64,000 bases of DNA from Streptomyces sp. HUAS MG91 (GTDB taxonomy: Bacteria > Actinomycetota > Actinomycetes > Streptomycetales > Streptomycetaceae), in contig NZ_CP159534.1 of NCBI RefSeq assembly GCF_040529335.1, forward strand, positions 7,440,001 through 7,504,000. The letters are read 5' to 3'. The notes under the pieces are model-generated. The model ran no database searches, was not told where the DNA came from, and worked only from the letters and a program-made list of their open reading frames with translations. The stretch's first letter is position 1. Each line of letters opens with the position of its first letter. Below are positions 27,011-36,916 of this stretch, piece after piece. A program made the translations under genes and the position numbers.

Positions 27011-27073
27011 GCACCGCGACACCGAAGGCCCCGGGCGAGGAGCAACGGCCCGGGGCCTTCGGTGTCGCGGTGC
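27011..27073. terminator. Perfect 26-bp stem terminator
   Basis: Arms 27011-27036 (GCACCGCGACACCGAAGGCC...) and 27048-27073 are exact inverse complements of 26 bases with an 11-base loop. It begins one base after the aldehyde dehydrogenase stop codon and should end transcription before the subtilase gene. Confidence 0.95.
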
Positions 27074-27155
27074 GCCGCGGACTCAGTAATTCCTCAGTAA
27101 CGGCGGCTGAATAGCGTGCGCGCTCCACCGTTCCGTTCCTGGAGGAGCACCCCCG

Positions 27156-29741
27156 ATGCACCTGCCCCGACCGCCCCGGCGCAGATCAGCCACATGGGCG
27201 GCGGCCGCGTTCACCGCGACCGCTCTGGCCGCCGGCGTGATGCCGGCCGCCGCCGCCGACACCCCGTCCCCCGCGGTCAGCGCGAAGATCGACTCGTCGT
27301 TGCGCAGCGCCGTCGCCAAGGGCGGTGACGCGACGTTCTTCATCGTCTTGAAGGACAAGGCCGATCTGTCCGGCGCCGAGAAGCAGCGGACGCACGCCAA
27401 GAAGGCGACGACCGCGTACAAGGAACTGCGCGCGCACGCGGACGACAGCCAGGCCCCGCTCAGGTCCTTCCTCGACAAGAGGAAGGTCGGCCACAAGGAC
27501 TACTGGATCGCCAACACGATCCAGGTCACCGGCGACCGAGCCCTCGTCGACGAACTCGCCGGGCGTTCCGACGTCGCGTCGATCGTCAAGAAGCGGACGT
27601 TCAAGCTCGACGACATCGAGACCTCCCGCAAGAACGTCACCACGTCGCGGCCCACATCGGCCGGGCCCGACGCGGCGGCCGACGGCGGCGACACCCCCGA
27701 GTGGGGCATCACCGACATCAAGGCCGACCAGGTGTGGGACCAGTACGACGACCGCGGCGAGGGCATCGTCGTCGCCAGCGTGGACTCCGGGGTGCAGTAC
27801 GACCACCCGGACCTCGTCGCCAACTACCGCGGCAACAACGGCGACGGCACGTTCACGAACGACTACAACTTCTACGACCCTACGGGTACGTGCGCGACCA
27901 GCACCACGCCGTGCGACAACGCCGGCCACGGCACCCACACCATGGGCACGATGGTCGCCAAGAACGGGCTCGGCGTCGCGCCGAACGCCAAGTGGATCGC
28001 CGCCAAGGGTTGCGCGACCGACCAGCTCTGCGCGGACGACGACCTTCTCGCGGCCGGGCAGTGGATCCTCGCCCCGACCGACCACAACGGCCAGAACCCG
28101 CGCCCCGACCTCGCCCCGAACATCGTCAACAACTCCTGGGGCGGCGGCGACACGGCGTTCTACCAGGACATCGTCGAGGCGTGGAACTCCGCGGGCATCT
28201 TCGAGGCGTTCGCCGCCGGCAACGACGGTGACGGCAGCACCTGCTCCACCACGGCCGCGCCCGGCGCGCAGGCCCCGACCTACGGCGTCGGCGCCTACGA
28301 CGCGAACGGCAGGATCGCCTCCTTCTCCGGCTTCGGCCCGTCCCCGGTGGACGGCTCGGCCAAGCCGAACATCGCGGCGCCGGGCGTCGACGTCCCCTCC
28401 ACCTGGCCGGGATCGCAGTACAACACCATCAGCGGCACATCGATGGCGACGCCGCACGTCGCGGGCGCCGTGGCCCTGCTGTGGTCGGCGGCCCCCTCGC
28501 TGATCGGCAAGATCGACGAGACCCGCGAGATCCTCGACGAGGGCGCCCGCGACGTCGACGACACCCACTGCGGCGGCACCGCCGGCAGGAACAACGTCTG
28601 GGGCGAGGGCAAGCTCGACATCCTCGCCTCCATCGACAAGGCCCCGCACACCGCGGCCACCGTCACCGGCAAGGTCACCGACAAGGCGACCGGTGCGGCG
28701 CTGAACAACATCACCGTCAAGGCGACCGACGCGGCCGGATCCGTCCGCACGGTCACCACCACCGCCGACGGCACGTACCGTCTGCCACTCGCCCCGGGCA
28801 CGTACACCTTCGCCTTCAGCGGCTACGGCTACGCGAACGGCTCGGCGACCGGCGTCACGCTCGCCGCCCAGCAGTCCTTCACCCAGGACGCCGCGCTCGC
28901 CGCGGTCGCCTCGCACAAGGTCTCCGGCACCGTCCTCGACGTCACCGGCAAGGCCCTGCCCGGCGCGAAGGTCGAGCTGAACGGCACGCCGCTCGACGCC
29001 GTCACCACCGACGCCCAGGGCAAGTACGCCTTCGCCAAGGTCTCCGAGGGCTCCTACACCCTGACGGTGAAGCCCGCCGCCCCGGTCCTGTGCAACGGCG
29101 TCCACAACGACACCGCGACCGTCGGCTCCGCGGACCTGACGAAGAACGTCCAGCTCCCCCATCGCACCGACAACTCCGGCAACAGCTGCGCCCCTGCCAC
29201 GTACTCCTGGATCGCGGGCTCCAAGAAGGTCGCCCTGTCCGGTGACGAGGACTCCGCCCCGGTCGCGCTGCCCTTCCCGGTGAAGCTGTACGGCGTCCCG
29301 TACTCCTCGGCCTCGGTCACCACCGACGGTCTGGTCAACTTCCTGTCCTCGCGCGTCGGCGACTACGGCAACACCGCGCTGCCCACGACCGGCGTGAACG
29401 GTGTGAAGGGTATCGTCGCCCCGCTGTGGGACGACCTGATCCTCGACAAGAAGTCCTCCGTGCAGACGGCCACCACCGGCACCAAGGGCAGCCGCAGGTT
29501 CGCCGTCGTGTGGAACAACGCCGCGTACGCGAACGGAACGTCGGGCCGCGCCACCTTCGAAGCCGTCTTCGACGAGGCCACCGGCGCCGTGACCCTGCAG
29601 TACCAGTCCGTCGCGGACAAGGGCGCGGGGGCCACCGTCGGCATCGCGAACCAGTCCGGCACCGACGCCCTCCAGTACTCCTACAACCAGCCCGTGATCG
29701 GCGCCGGCACCGCCGTCCGCTTCACGCAGGGAGCCAAGTGA
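27156..29741 (+). CDS. Secreted S8 (subtilisin-like) serine protease with Ig-like tail
   Basis: The 861-residue pre-pro-protease has a signal peptide to about residue 34, an inhibitor I9-like propeptide (ATFFIVLKDKADLS) and an S8 domain. The catalytic Asp is in VASVDSGVQYDHPD (about 210), His in GHGTHTMGT (about 257), oxyanion Asn in NNSWGG and Ser in GTSMATPHVAG (about 429). Two carboxypeptidase-regulatory-like beta domains follow (VTGKVTDKATGAALNN and VSGTVLDVTGKALPGAK), then a C-terminal beta domain. It resembles bacillopeptidase F. GGAGGAG precedes ATG 27156. Its stop overlaps the next gene (TGATG). Confidence 0.95.
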   Translation: MHLPRPPRRRSATWAAAAFTATALAAGVMPAAAADTPSPAVSAKIDSSLRSAVAKGGDATFFIVLKDKADLSGAEKQRTHAKKATTAYKELRAHADDSQAPLRSFLDKRKVGHKDYWIANTIQVTGDRALVDELAGRSDVASIVKKRTFKLDDIETSRKNVTTSRPTSAGPDAAADGGDTPEWGITDIKADQVWDQYDDRGEGIVVASVDSGVQYDHPDLVANYRGNNGDGTFTNDYNFYDPTGTCATSTTPCDNAGHGTHTMGTMVAKNGLGVAPNAKWIAAKGCATDQLCADDDLLAAGQWILAPTDHNGQNPRPDLAPNIVNNSWGGGDTAFYQDIVEAWNSAGIFEAFAAGNDGDGSTCSTTAAPGAQAPTYGVGAYDANGRIASFSGFGPSPVDGSAKPNIAAPGVDVPSTWPGSQYNTISGTSMATPHVAGAVALLWSAAPSLIGKIDETREILDEGARDVDDTHCGGTAGRNNVWGEGKLDILASIDKAPHTAATVTGKVTDKATGAALNNITVKATDAAGSVRTVTTTADGTYRLPLAPGTYTFAFSGYGYANGSATGVTLAAQQSFTQDAALAAVASHKVSGTVLDVTGKALPGAKVELNGTPLDAVTTDAQGKYAFAKVSEGSYTLTVKPAAPVLCNGVHNDTATVGSADLTKNVQLPHRTDNSGNSCAPATYSWIAGSKKVALSGDEDSAPVALPFPVKLYGVPYSSASVTTDGLVNFLSSRVGDYGNTALPTTGVNGVKGIVAPLWDDLILDKKSSVQTATTGTKGSRRFAVVWNNAAYANGTSGRATFEAVFDEATGAVTLQYQSVADKGAGATVGIANQSGTDALQYSYNQPVIGAGTAVRFTQGAK

Positions 29742-32659
29742 TGAGAGCCCACCACTCGCGCCGGGCCCTGGCCCTCGCCTCCGGTCTGGTCGCGGCGGGC
29801 CTGTGCCTGACCGCCGTACCGCAGGCCCTCGCCGCCGACGGCGACAGCGGACCGGCGATGAAGCTGACCAGCGCCCAGGCGAAGAAGCTCGCCGCCGACG
29901 TCTCCCTCGACCCCTGGGCCGATGCCGACGACGCCACCGACCCGGCGAAGGACGGCGACACCGCGAAGGCCGACGCCCCCGCGTCGGACGCCGCCGTCGA
30001 CCCGGCCACCAAGGTCACCATGACCGCGCAGTCCACGCTGGAAGGCGTGCGCGGCATGGGTGCCACGGTCGCGGTCGGCAAGAAGGGCGACTACTTCTCC
30101 GTCAACAGCATGGGCTACGTGCAGCTCCACGCCGCCGACGGCAGCGCGAAGTGGGTCCGCAACAGCAGCTCGTTCTACCCGGACTGGCAGGTCAAGCCGC
30201 TCCAGCCGTGGCGGGTCGAGCCCTATCCGGCGCAGATCCTCATGGGCTACAACGCGGTCTCGCCCTTCGCGCCCAACTCCGACTCCGGCTACTCGGCCGG
30301 GGACCTGACCGGCGACGGCGTGCCGGACCTGGTGTTCACCGCCCAGGTCGGCACCAGCCCGTACCCGCGGGCCTTCACCTCGCCGGGCTCACCCCTGACC
30401 AGCGGCACGTTCGTGACGGTCCTCGACGGCAGCACCGGCACCACGGTCTGGTCGAAGCTGTACGCCCACGCCTCCATGGTCAAGATCGTCGACGGCACCC
30501 TGCTGGTCGCCGACGCGCCCCGGATGAGCGGCGACGCGAAGGTCCCGGCCGACGCGACGGCCACCCTCACCGGCCTGCGCTTCACCTCCGGCGCCGACGG
30601 CAGGCTGACCCCGGCGTCGACATGGACGTACGACACGAAGGAAGCGCGCTTCGCGAACTGGGGTGACATCCAGGACCTGGGCAAGGGCAGGGTCGCCGTC
30701 TCCTGGAACCTGGAGAAGGACGCCGGTGTGGACGCGCGCGGCCGCACGCTCGTGCTCGACGCCGCCGACGGATCCGTCACCTGGCGGACCGACAGCGTGC
30801 TGTACAACCGCCAGATGCGGCTGGACGCCGGCCGCAAGCGGATCGTCGCGCTGGAGCAGGCGGACGCGACGGACGCGGTGCACTACGAGGTCGCCGCGTA
30901 CGACCTGAAGACCGGTCACCGCGCCACGCTGCAGGGCCGGGACAACGTGTTCCCCACCGCACTGGCGGTCGGTGACCTCGGCGGCAGGACGGGCGACGAG
31001 TACGCGGTCGCCGAGTCGTCGCTCGACGAGAACTACCTCATCAACGCCAGCACCGTGCGCGTCGTCAACGGCGACAGCGCGGACCGGCTCCAGTGGTCGA
31101 ACTCGGTCAAGCGGGACGACGACGACGGCGACAACGGGCCCAACACCTTCGGCCTGGCGGTGGCCGACGGCAAGCTGATCGCGACCGCACAGGACAACGA
31201 CCACTTCGACGACCCCGAGAACCGCGGCGGCACCCGCTACGCGTCGCTGACCGTGTTCTCCGCCAAGGGCACCGTGAAGTGGCAGGCCAAGGGCGTCGCC
31301 GGCGCCCCGATGTACCAGGACCTCTACAGCGACACCCGGGGCACGCACGTCCGCGTCGTCGACCTGGCGCAGAACATCCGCACGTTCAAGCTCACCAACG
31401 GCACGGCGGAGAGCGTCACGCCGCTCCAGGGCGACATCGCCTACGCCAAGAGCACCGACCTGAACAAGGACGGCAAGAACGACCTGGTCATGGGCGGCTC
31501 GTCGAACGGCCTGTGGGCGTACTCCGGACCGTCGCTCGTGAACGGCGCCAGGCCGCAGAAGCTCTGGCAGGCCACCCTGCCCGGCGCGGTCCACGATATC
31601 GAGACCGGCGACGTCAACGGCGACGGCAAGCCCGAGATCGTCGTCGCGGCCGACACCGCGACCGTCGTCCTCAACGGCAGGACGGGCAGGACACTCGCCA
31701 CGATCGACGGGGGCGGCCAGTACGTCCACACGGCGAAGCTGGCCGACCTCGACGGCGACGGCGAGCAGGACATCCTCGTCCCGACCGACGCGCTGCACGC
31801 CTACTACGGCGACGGCCACGCCCTGTGGACGTACCGCGCCCCCAAGGACGCGGGCGACGTGCGCTTCGCCGACCCGTCGGTCAACGACGGCCGGGTGTAC
31901 GCCTCGTACGCCGGCGCCGGGGCCATCGAGCTGACCACGCCCGTCACGAACGCGGTCGCGCTCAACGCCAGGACCGGCAAGGCCCGCTGGTCGGCCGCGC
32001 CCGAGGCACCGGACGAAGCGGTCGGCGGGATCCGCACCCTCACCCCGAACGAGGGCGTCTTCGCCTCCAAGGAGATCCCGTACGCCGACGGGCACGCGGT
32101 CGTCTACGTGTGGAACGTCGACGCGCCCATCAAGGTCAACGGCGTCACCTCGATCAACACGCAGAACCTGTTCGAGATCCGCGACGGCCGCACCGGCGAG
32201 GTGCTGCACACCTGGATCTCCGGCGGCCTGTGGACGCACAACAGCTTCTTCGCCAAGGACGGGGCCCTGTACGAGGGCGGCGTCGCCTCGTTCCGGCGGT
32301 TCCGCGCGAACGGCGACGACACGCAGCAGGGTGTCCTGCCGATGTCGTTCGGCGGCGGCTTCCTGACCGGACCGGGCGGGCGGGACCTGCTGGTCGCCGG
32401 CGTGGACGGCGGCCTGTACCTGTGGGACCCGAGCATCTTCGAGTCCGACGACAGCTGGGCCGGGTCCGTCGGCCAGATCCCCGCCACCATGGGCGCCCAC
32501 GACTTCTTCGCGGGCGACCTCGACGGGGACGGCGTCGACGAGGTGCTGTCCCTCAACTCCGACAAGTCCGGCCGCGACCGTCTCGTCGGCCAGTTCGGCG
32601 GCGGGTACTACCAGGGCGACTACGCCATCCACCAGGTGACGGCGTACAAGCTGTCCTGA
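29741..32659 (+). CDS. Secreted FG-GAP/VCBS beta-propeller protein
   Basis: The 972-residue protein has a signal peptide (RALALASGLVAAGLCLTAVP, cleavage near ALAAD), a linker rich in Asp/Ala/Lys, then repeated FG-GAP/VCBS blades. Calcium-binding DxDxDG-like loops are GDLTGDGVPDLVF, TDLNKDGKNDLVM, GDVNGDGKPEIVV, ADLDGDGEQDILV and GDLDGDGVDEVLS. PQQ-like strands lie between them. No catalytic motif is seen. TGATG overlap with the subtilase gene implies coupled synthesis, so it may be that protease's partner, substrate or folding aid outside the cell. Confidence 0.88.
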   Translation: MRAHHSRRALALASGLVAAGLCLTAVPQALAADGDSGPAMKLTSAQAKKLAADVSLDPWADADDATDPAKDGDTAKADAPASDAAVDPATKVTMTAQSTLEGVRGMGATVAVGKKGDYFSVNSMGYVQLHAADGSAKWVRNSSSFYPDWQVKPLQPWRVEPYPAQILMGYNAVSPFAPNSDSGYSAGDLTGDGVPDLVFTAQVGTSPYPRAFTSPGSPLTSGTFVTVLDGSTGTTVWSKLYAHASMVKIVDGTLLVADAPRMSGDAKVPADATATLTGLRFTSGADGRLTPASTWTYDTKEARFANWGDIQDLGKGRVAVSWNLEKDAGVDARGRTLVLDAADGSVTWRTDSVLYNRQMRLDAGRKRIVALEQADATDAVHYEVAAYDLKTGHRATLQGRDNVFPTALAVGDLGGRTGDEYAVAESSLDENYLINASTVRVVNGDSADRLQWSNSVKRDDDDGDNGPNTFGLAVADGKLIATAQDNDHFDDPENRGGTRYASLTVFSAKGTVKWQAKGVAGAPMYQDLYSDTRGTHVRVVDLAQNIRTFKLTNGTAESVTPLQGDIAYAKSTDLNKDGKNDLVMGGSSNGLWAYSGPSLVNGARPQKLWQATLPGAVHDIETGDVNGDGKPEIVVAADTATVVLNGRTGRTLATIDGGGQYVHTAKLADLDGDGEQDILVPTDALHAYYGDGHALWTYRAPKDAGDVRFADPSVNDGRVYASYAGAGAIELTTPVTNAVALNARTGKARWSAAPEAPDEAVGGIRTLTPNEGVFASKEIPYADGHAVVYVWNVDAPIKVNGVTSINTQNLFEIRDGRTGEVLHTWISGGLWTHNSFFAKDGALYEGGVASFRRFRANGDDTQQGVLPMSFGGGFLTGPGGRDLLVAGVDGGLYLWDPSIFESDDSWAGSVGQIPATMGAHDFFAGDLDGDGVDEVLSLNSDKSGRDRLVGQFGGGYYQGDYAIHQVTAYKLS

Positions 32660-32695
32660 CCGAAGTACAGGCTTTCCTGACCGGACCGCTGCGCC

Positions 32696-32728
32696 GAGAA
32701 CCCCCCGGGCCTCACCCGGGGGGTTCTC
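32696..32728. terminator. Perfect 14-bp hairpin terminator
   Basis: GAGAACCCCCCGGG (32696-32709) and CCCGGGGGGTTCTC (32715-32728) flank loop CCTCA. It lies 36 bases after the FG-GAP gene stop, separating it from the BTAD regulator gene. Confidence 0.92.
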
Positions 32729-32755
32729 AGCATGCTCGGTTAGAGTTGCGCCTCC

Positions 32756-35700
32756 ATGAACGAGCAGCAGACACAGAGCACCGTTTCAGCCACTCCACTG
32801 CTGCGTCTGCACCTTTTCGGCGGTTTCGCGGCGACTCGTGACGGCGGGCCCGCCCCCGCCGAGCGCTGGCCGCGCCCCAGCGCCCGGACCCTGGTCAAGC
32901 TGCTCGCCGTCGTGCCGGACCACCGGCTCCACCGCGAGCAGGCCATGGACATCTGCTGGCCGGACGCCGACCAGCACTCCGCGACCGGCTCGCTGCGGGT
33001 CGCCCTGCACGCCGCGCGCCGCGCCCTCGAACCCGAACTCGCCCCGCGTGCCAGCTCGTCGTACCTGATAACCGACGGCGCCCTGCTGCGGCTCGATCCG
33101 GCCACCGTGCGGATCGACGCCGACGAGGCCGAGACGGCGGCACGGGCCGCGCTCGCCTCCGGGGACGCGGGTGGACTCGCCGCCGCCCTGGACCTGTTCA
33201 CCGGAGAACTGCTGCCCGAGGACCGGTACGCGGCCTGGGCGCGGGTCCGCCGCGACCAGCTCGTCACCCTGCGCGAGGAGGTCCTGCTCGCACTCGCCGC
33301 CGCGCACATGGCGCAAGGCGCCCTCCCCGAGGCGGTCACCGCCGCCGAGCAGGTACTCGCCGTCAACCCCGCCGAGGAGGCCGCGCACCGCATCCTGATG
33401 GAGTCGTATCTGCGCCAGGGGCTCCGCAGGCTCGCGGTGCGCCAGTACCACGTGTGCCGGGAGACGCTCGACGCCGAACTGGGCGTACGGCCGGGACACG
33501 ACACCGAGCGACTGCACCGCCTCGCGCTCACGGACTCCGCCGCACCTTTCCCGCCCGCACCCTCCCTGCCCGCACCCGCGCTGCCCGCCCCGCTGCGCGC
33601 CCCGTCGGACGGCCCGCTGCGCGGCCGTGACAACGTTCTCCTGCGGCTGCTCGCCGCCGACCAGCCGCCGGTCACACTGCTCACCGGCGAGGCGGGTGTC
33701 GGCAAGACCAGTCTCGCCGGGGAGGCGGCCCGGCGGGCCGCAGAGGCCGGAACCGCCGTCCTGTGGGGCGGCGGGCACGACGCCGAGGGGCACACACCGT
33801 ACGGGGCATTCGCCGAGGCCCTCGACGGCTGGCTCGCCGAGTGGGACGCCGGGGAGCGGGCACGGGTGGGCGCCGAGTATCCCGAACTGGCTTCCTTCCT
33901 ACCGTCGTTGGGGCGGGTCCGGATCGAGGGCGAGCGGTCGCCCGAGGAGGAGCGGGACCGGTTGTTCCGGGCGACGGGCACACTGCTCGGCGAACTCGCC
34001 GCCACCCGGCCGGTGCTGGTCGTCCTCGACGATCTGCACGCCGCCGACGAGGGCTCGTTCCAGTTGCTGAGCCATCTGGCGCGGCGGGTCGCGGGCGGCG
34101 GCCCTGACCTGCGGTTTCTCGTGACGTATCGGGACGAGGAAGTGCCCGCCGGGGATCCGCGCCGCTCGGCGCTTGCCGCGCTGCGGCGCGCCGGGCTGTC
34201 CGTGCGTGAGGACGTGGGGCGCCTCGACCGGGACGCCTGCCTGGCCGTGGCCCGCGACGGCGGCGCCCCGGCACGGCGGCTCGACCGTGTCTGGGAACTC
34301 TCCCTCGGCAACCCGCTGTTCGCGCTGGAACTCGCCCGGGGGCCCGTCGACGACGAAGCACCGGACGGCGTACGGCAGTTGGTGGGTGCGAGGCTCGGCC
34401 GCCTCGGCCGGGACACCCGGCGGGTCGTCGAGGCGCTCGCCGTCGCGGGCGGTGAGACCGCGCTCTCCGAAGTCCTCGACATCGCCGAGCACGGACTGCG
34501 GCCCGGGCTCGACGCGGCGGCCGCCGCCGACGCCCTGGAGGACGCCATCGGCGCGGCTCTCGTCGAGGAGCGGCAGGTCGTCGTGGCCGGGCGCGCCGAG
34601 GCCGGGCTCGCGTTCCGGCATCCGCTCGTCCGGCTCACCTGCTACGAGGGGCTGACAGCCGTGCGCCGCAGGCAACTGCACGCCGCGTTCGCGCAGACCG
34701 TGCTGCGCCGCCGCCCCGACGCCGTCGACACGCTCGCCTCGCACTTCACCCGCGCCGACGATCCGCGGGCGGCCGAGTATCTGCGCCGGGCCGCGGAACG
34801 CGCCGCCGCCGTCTATGCCAACGACACCGCTGACCGCTACTACCGCGACCTGGTGGCCCGGCTGGACGTGGACGGCGCCCGCGCCCGCCTCGGGCACGCC
34901 CAAGTGCTGCGCCGCATGGGGCACTTCGCGCAGGCGGCGGACGTCCTGCGGCTCGCGCTGGCCGAGTTCGCGCGGCGCGGCGACCACGACGACATGGTGC
35001 TCACCGCGGCCCGGCTCGCCGAGACGCTGGTCAAGGCCGAGAGCCCGGAGGCGTCCCACGCCGTGCTGCGCGCCCATCCGCCGACCGACGGGACCGGGCC
35101 CGAGCCGACGGCCGCCCACTTCCTCGCTCTGGGGGTCGCCCTCAACGTGGAGGGCCGTTACACCGACGGATACAGGGCCGCGCGGCAGGCCCTCGCCGCC
35201 GCGCGGCGCGTCCCCGGTGTCACGGGGCAGGGCCTGCTGGCCCGTTGTCACGCGGGGCAGGCCGCCAACCTCGCCCTCGCCGGCCGCTTCCACGAGGCCC
35301 GCGAGGCCGCCGACCTGGCACTCGCGCCCGCCGAGGCGTACGGGGACTCGGCGCTGCTCGGCTCGGTGCTGTCCGTGCTGCGGGAGAACGCCCGGCGCGA
35401 GGGCCGTCTGCGCGACGCCGTGGACACGGGGGAGCGGGCGCTCCGCCTCGCCGAGGAGTCCGGCGATCCGACAGCGGCGGCCTTCGAACGGGCCAATCTG
35501 GCCGAACTCCGACTGCTCCTGGGGGAGTTCGAGGCCGCGTGCGAGTTGGGCGAGGCGGCGGTGGCGGGGATCGACGCGGACGACGTGTGGTCGCTGCCGT
35601 ACGCCCTGACGGCGCTGGCCCGCGTACGGATGCGCGCCGTTCCTCCCGAAGAGGCGGCCGCGCTGTTGGACCGGGCGGACCGTTCGGCCGGCATGGACCG

Positions 35701-36058
35701 GCAGGCCCGCTTCGAGGTGCGTACCGCGCGGGCGGAACTTGCCCTGCGCCAGGGCCGGCCGGAGTCGGTGGCCGGGCTGCTACGGGACGGGGAGGCTCCG
35801 GTACCGGCGGCGTGGGGCCACCTGCTGGGCGGCAAGAGGGAACTGGCGCGCCGAGTCGCCGCAGGCGAGGCCGAGCGGGCTCGGAACGCCGGGGAGCGGC
35901 TGGCCGAGATCGACGCGGGGATCGTGCACGCGGTGGCCCTGGGCGGAAGCGCGGGGCTCCGGGCTCTGGCGACGGTGGAACTCCTGGCACGGGAACTGCC
36001 GTACCCCGCTGGAGTGATGCGGATCGCCGAGGCCCGGGGGCTGCTGGGGCCCGGCTGA
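32756..36058 (+). CDS. Large BTAD-type (SARP-like) regulator with NTPase domain
   Basis: The 1,100-residue protein begins with an OmpR-like winged helix (LRLHLFGGFAATRDG, WPRPSARTLVKLLAVVPDH, MDICWPDAD) and a bacterial transcriptional activation domain (about 110-250, QYHVCRETLDAELGVRPG). An AAA/NACHT-like NTPase follows with Walker A GEAGVGKTS (about 311) and Walker B VLVVLDDLHAADEG (about 425), then helical TPR-like repeats to the end. It has no C-terminal LuxR HTH, unlike LAL regulators. Such proteins activate secondary metabolism or development. Targets could include the upstream subtilase pair, but no site is visible. Confidence 0.9.
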   Translation: MNEQQTQSTVSATPLLRLHLFGGFAATRDGGPAPAERWPRPSARTLVKLLAVVPDHRLHREQAMDICWPDADQHSATGSLRVALHAARRALEPELAPRASSSYLITDGALLRLDPATVRIDADEAETAARAALASGDAGGLAAALDLFTGELLPEDRYAAWARVRRDQLVTLREEVLLALAAAHMAQGALPEAVTAAEQVLAVNPAEEAAHRILMESYLRQGLRRLAVRQYHVCRETLDAELGVRPGHDTERLHRLALTDSAAPFPPAPSLPAPALPAPLRAPSDGPLRGRDNVLLRLLAADQPPVTLLTGEAGVGKTSLAGEAARRAAEAGTAVLWGGGHDAEGHTPYGAFAEALDGWLAEWDAGERARVGAEYPELASFLPSLGRVRIEGERSPEEERDRLFRATGTLLGELAATRPVLVVLDDLHAADEGSFQLLSHLARRVAGGGPDLRFLVTYRDEEVPAGDPRRSALAALRRAGLSVREDVGRLDRDACLAVARDGGAPARRLDRVWELSLGNPLFALELARGPVDDEAPDGVRQLVGARLGRLGRDTRRVVEALAVAGGETALSEVLDIAEHGLRPGLDAAAAADALEDAIGAALVEERQVVVAGRAEAGLAFRHPLVRLTCYEGLTAVRRRQLHAAFAQTVLRRRPDAVDTLASHFTRADDPRAAEYLRRAAERAAAVYANDTADRYYRDLVARLDVDGARARLGHAQVLRRMGHFAQAADVLRLALAEFARRGDHDDMVLTAARLAETLVKAESPEASHAVLRAHPPTDGTGPEPTAAHFLALGVALNVEGRYTDGYRAARQALAAARRVPGVTGQGLLARCHAGQAANLALAGRFHEAREAADLALAPAEAYGDSALLGSVLSVLRENARREGRLRDAVDTGERALRLAEESGDPTAAAFERANLAELRLLLGEFEAACELGEAAVAGIDADDVWSLPYALTALARVRMRAVPPEEAAALLDRADRSAGMDRQARFEVRTARAELALRQGRPESVAGLLRDGEAPVPAAWGHLLGGKRELARRVAAGEAERARNAGERLAEIDAGIVHAVALGGSAGLRALATVELLARELPYPAGVMRIAEARGLLGPG

Positions 36059-36177
36059 GTCCGTGTCCGGGGCGCCGCTGACCGAGGAATCGAGCACCAG
36101 CCGATGATCCGTCCAGGGTTCGTACTCGCCCCTCCGCTGCCGCACTGCTTCCCATGGACACAGCCGAGGTGCGGAAT

Positions 36178-36702
36178 TCACCCTCGGTCGGCGCGGCGCA
36201 CCACGTAGGCGGCGCCGACCGTTTCGGGTGTGGCGGAGTCTGCCCGGACTGCGAGGTGCGGCTCTGCCGTAGTGACGCGAAGCCCCTTCGGCACCGACTG
36301 CGCACAGTTGACGCGCCTGACGGCCCTGGCGGTGCCGGACACGACCGTGAACGTGACCGTGCCCTCTCCCGCGCAAGCCACCTCCACACGCAGCGCGGTG
36401 CCAGGCTCGATGGTCTCGTCCAGGTTCTGTCCAGGGGTTGCGAGCGTCCCGGACGCGATGAAGCCGTCGTCGTCCGCGTCCGGACCGCTGGTGCTGCCGA
36501 GCAGGCGGCGGGCCTTGTCGTCGAGCTGCTCATGGTTGGGCCGAGACACCCTCTGTGCAGGAGATGTGGGCGGAGCGCCGGCCGTCTTCTTCGACGAGGA
36601 AGCCTTTGGCGTCCCGGTCGAGCCGGAGCAGGCCGTTGCCACGGCTGTCAGGACTGCGATGGCGGCCAGTGCCGTGGTGGTACGGCGGGTGCGGCGGTGC
36701 AT
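36178..36702 (-). CDS. Small secreted lipoprotein, unknown family
   Basis: The 174-residue protein has an Arg-rich start and a hydrophobic segment (TTALAAIAVLTAVATAC) ending in a lipobox-like ATAC-S, so it is probably lipid-anchored outside the membrane. A Ser/Lys/Thr-rich linker follows, then a small beta-rich domain (GTALRVEVACAGEGTVTFTVVSG) with Cys residues that could form a disulfide (ACAGEG and NCAQSV). Start is ATG 36702. I do not recognise the domain. Confidence 0.75.
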   Translation of the reverse strand: MHRRTRRTTTALAAIAVLTAVATACSGSTGTPKASSSKKTAGAPPTSPAQRVSRPNHEQLDDKARRLLGSTSGPDADDDGFIASGTLATPGQNLDETIEPGTALRVEVACAGEGTVTFTVVSGTARAVRRVNCAQSVPKGLRVTTAEPHLAVRADSATPETVGAAYVVRRADRG

Positions 36703-36916
36703 GTGATCCCCCGAGGAGTGTGAGCCGGACCGAGCGTGTGCACGGAACCCGGTGATCATCCCTTGCAGATCCCTCAACCGGAAAGGCCTGCCAGGCCAGT
36801 GCGACCGGTCGCCCGCCCTCGTCGCGGAAGCAGACGAACAACTGCTCTGCTTCCGAGAGAGGTTGGAGAAGGCTCACCTATCCGTCCGGCAGGGGCGGGG
36901 CCGGGGGTCGGATCGG

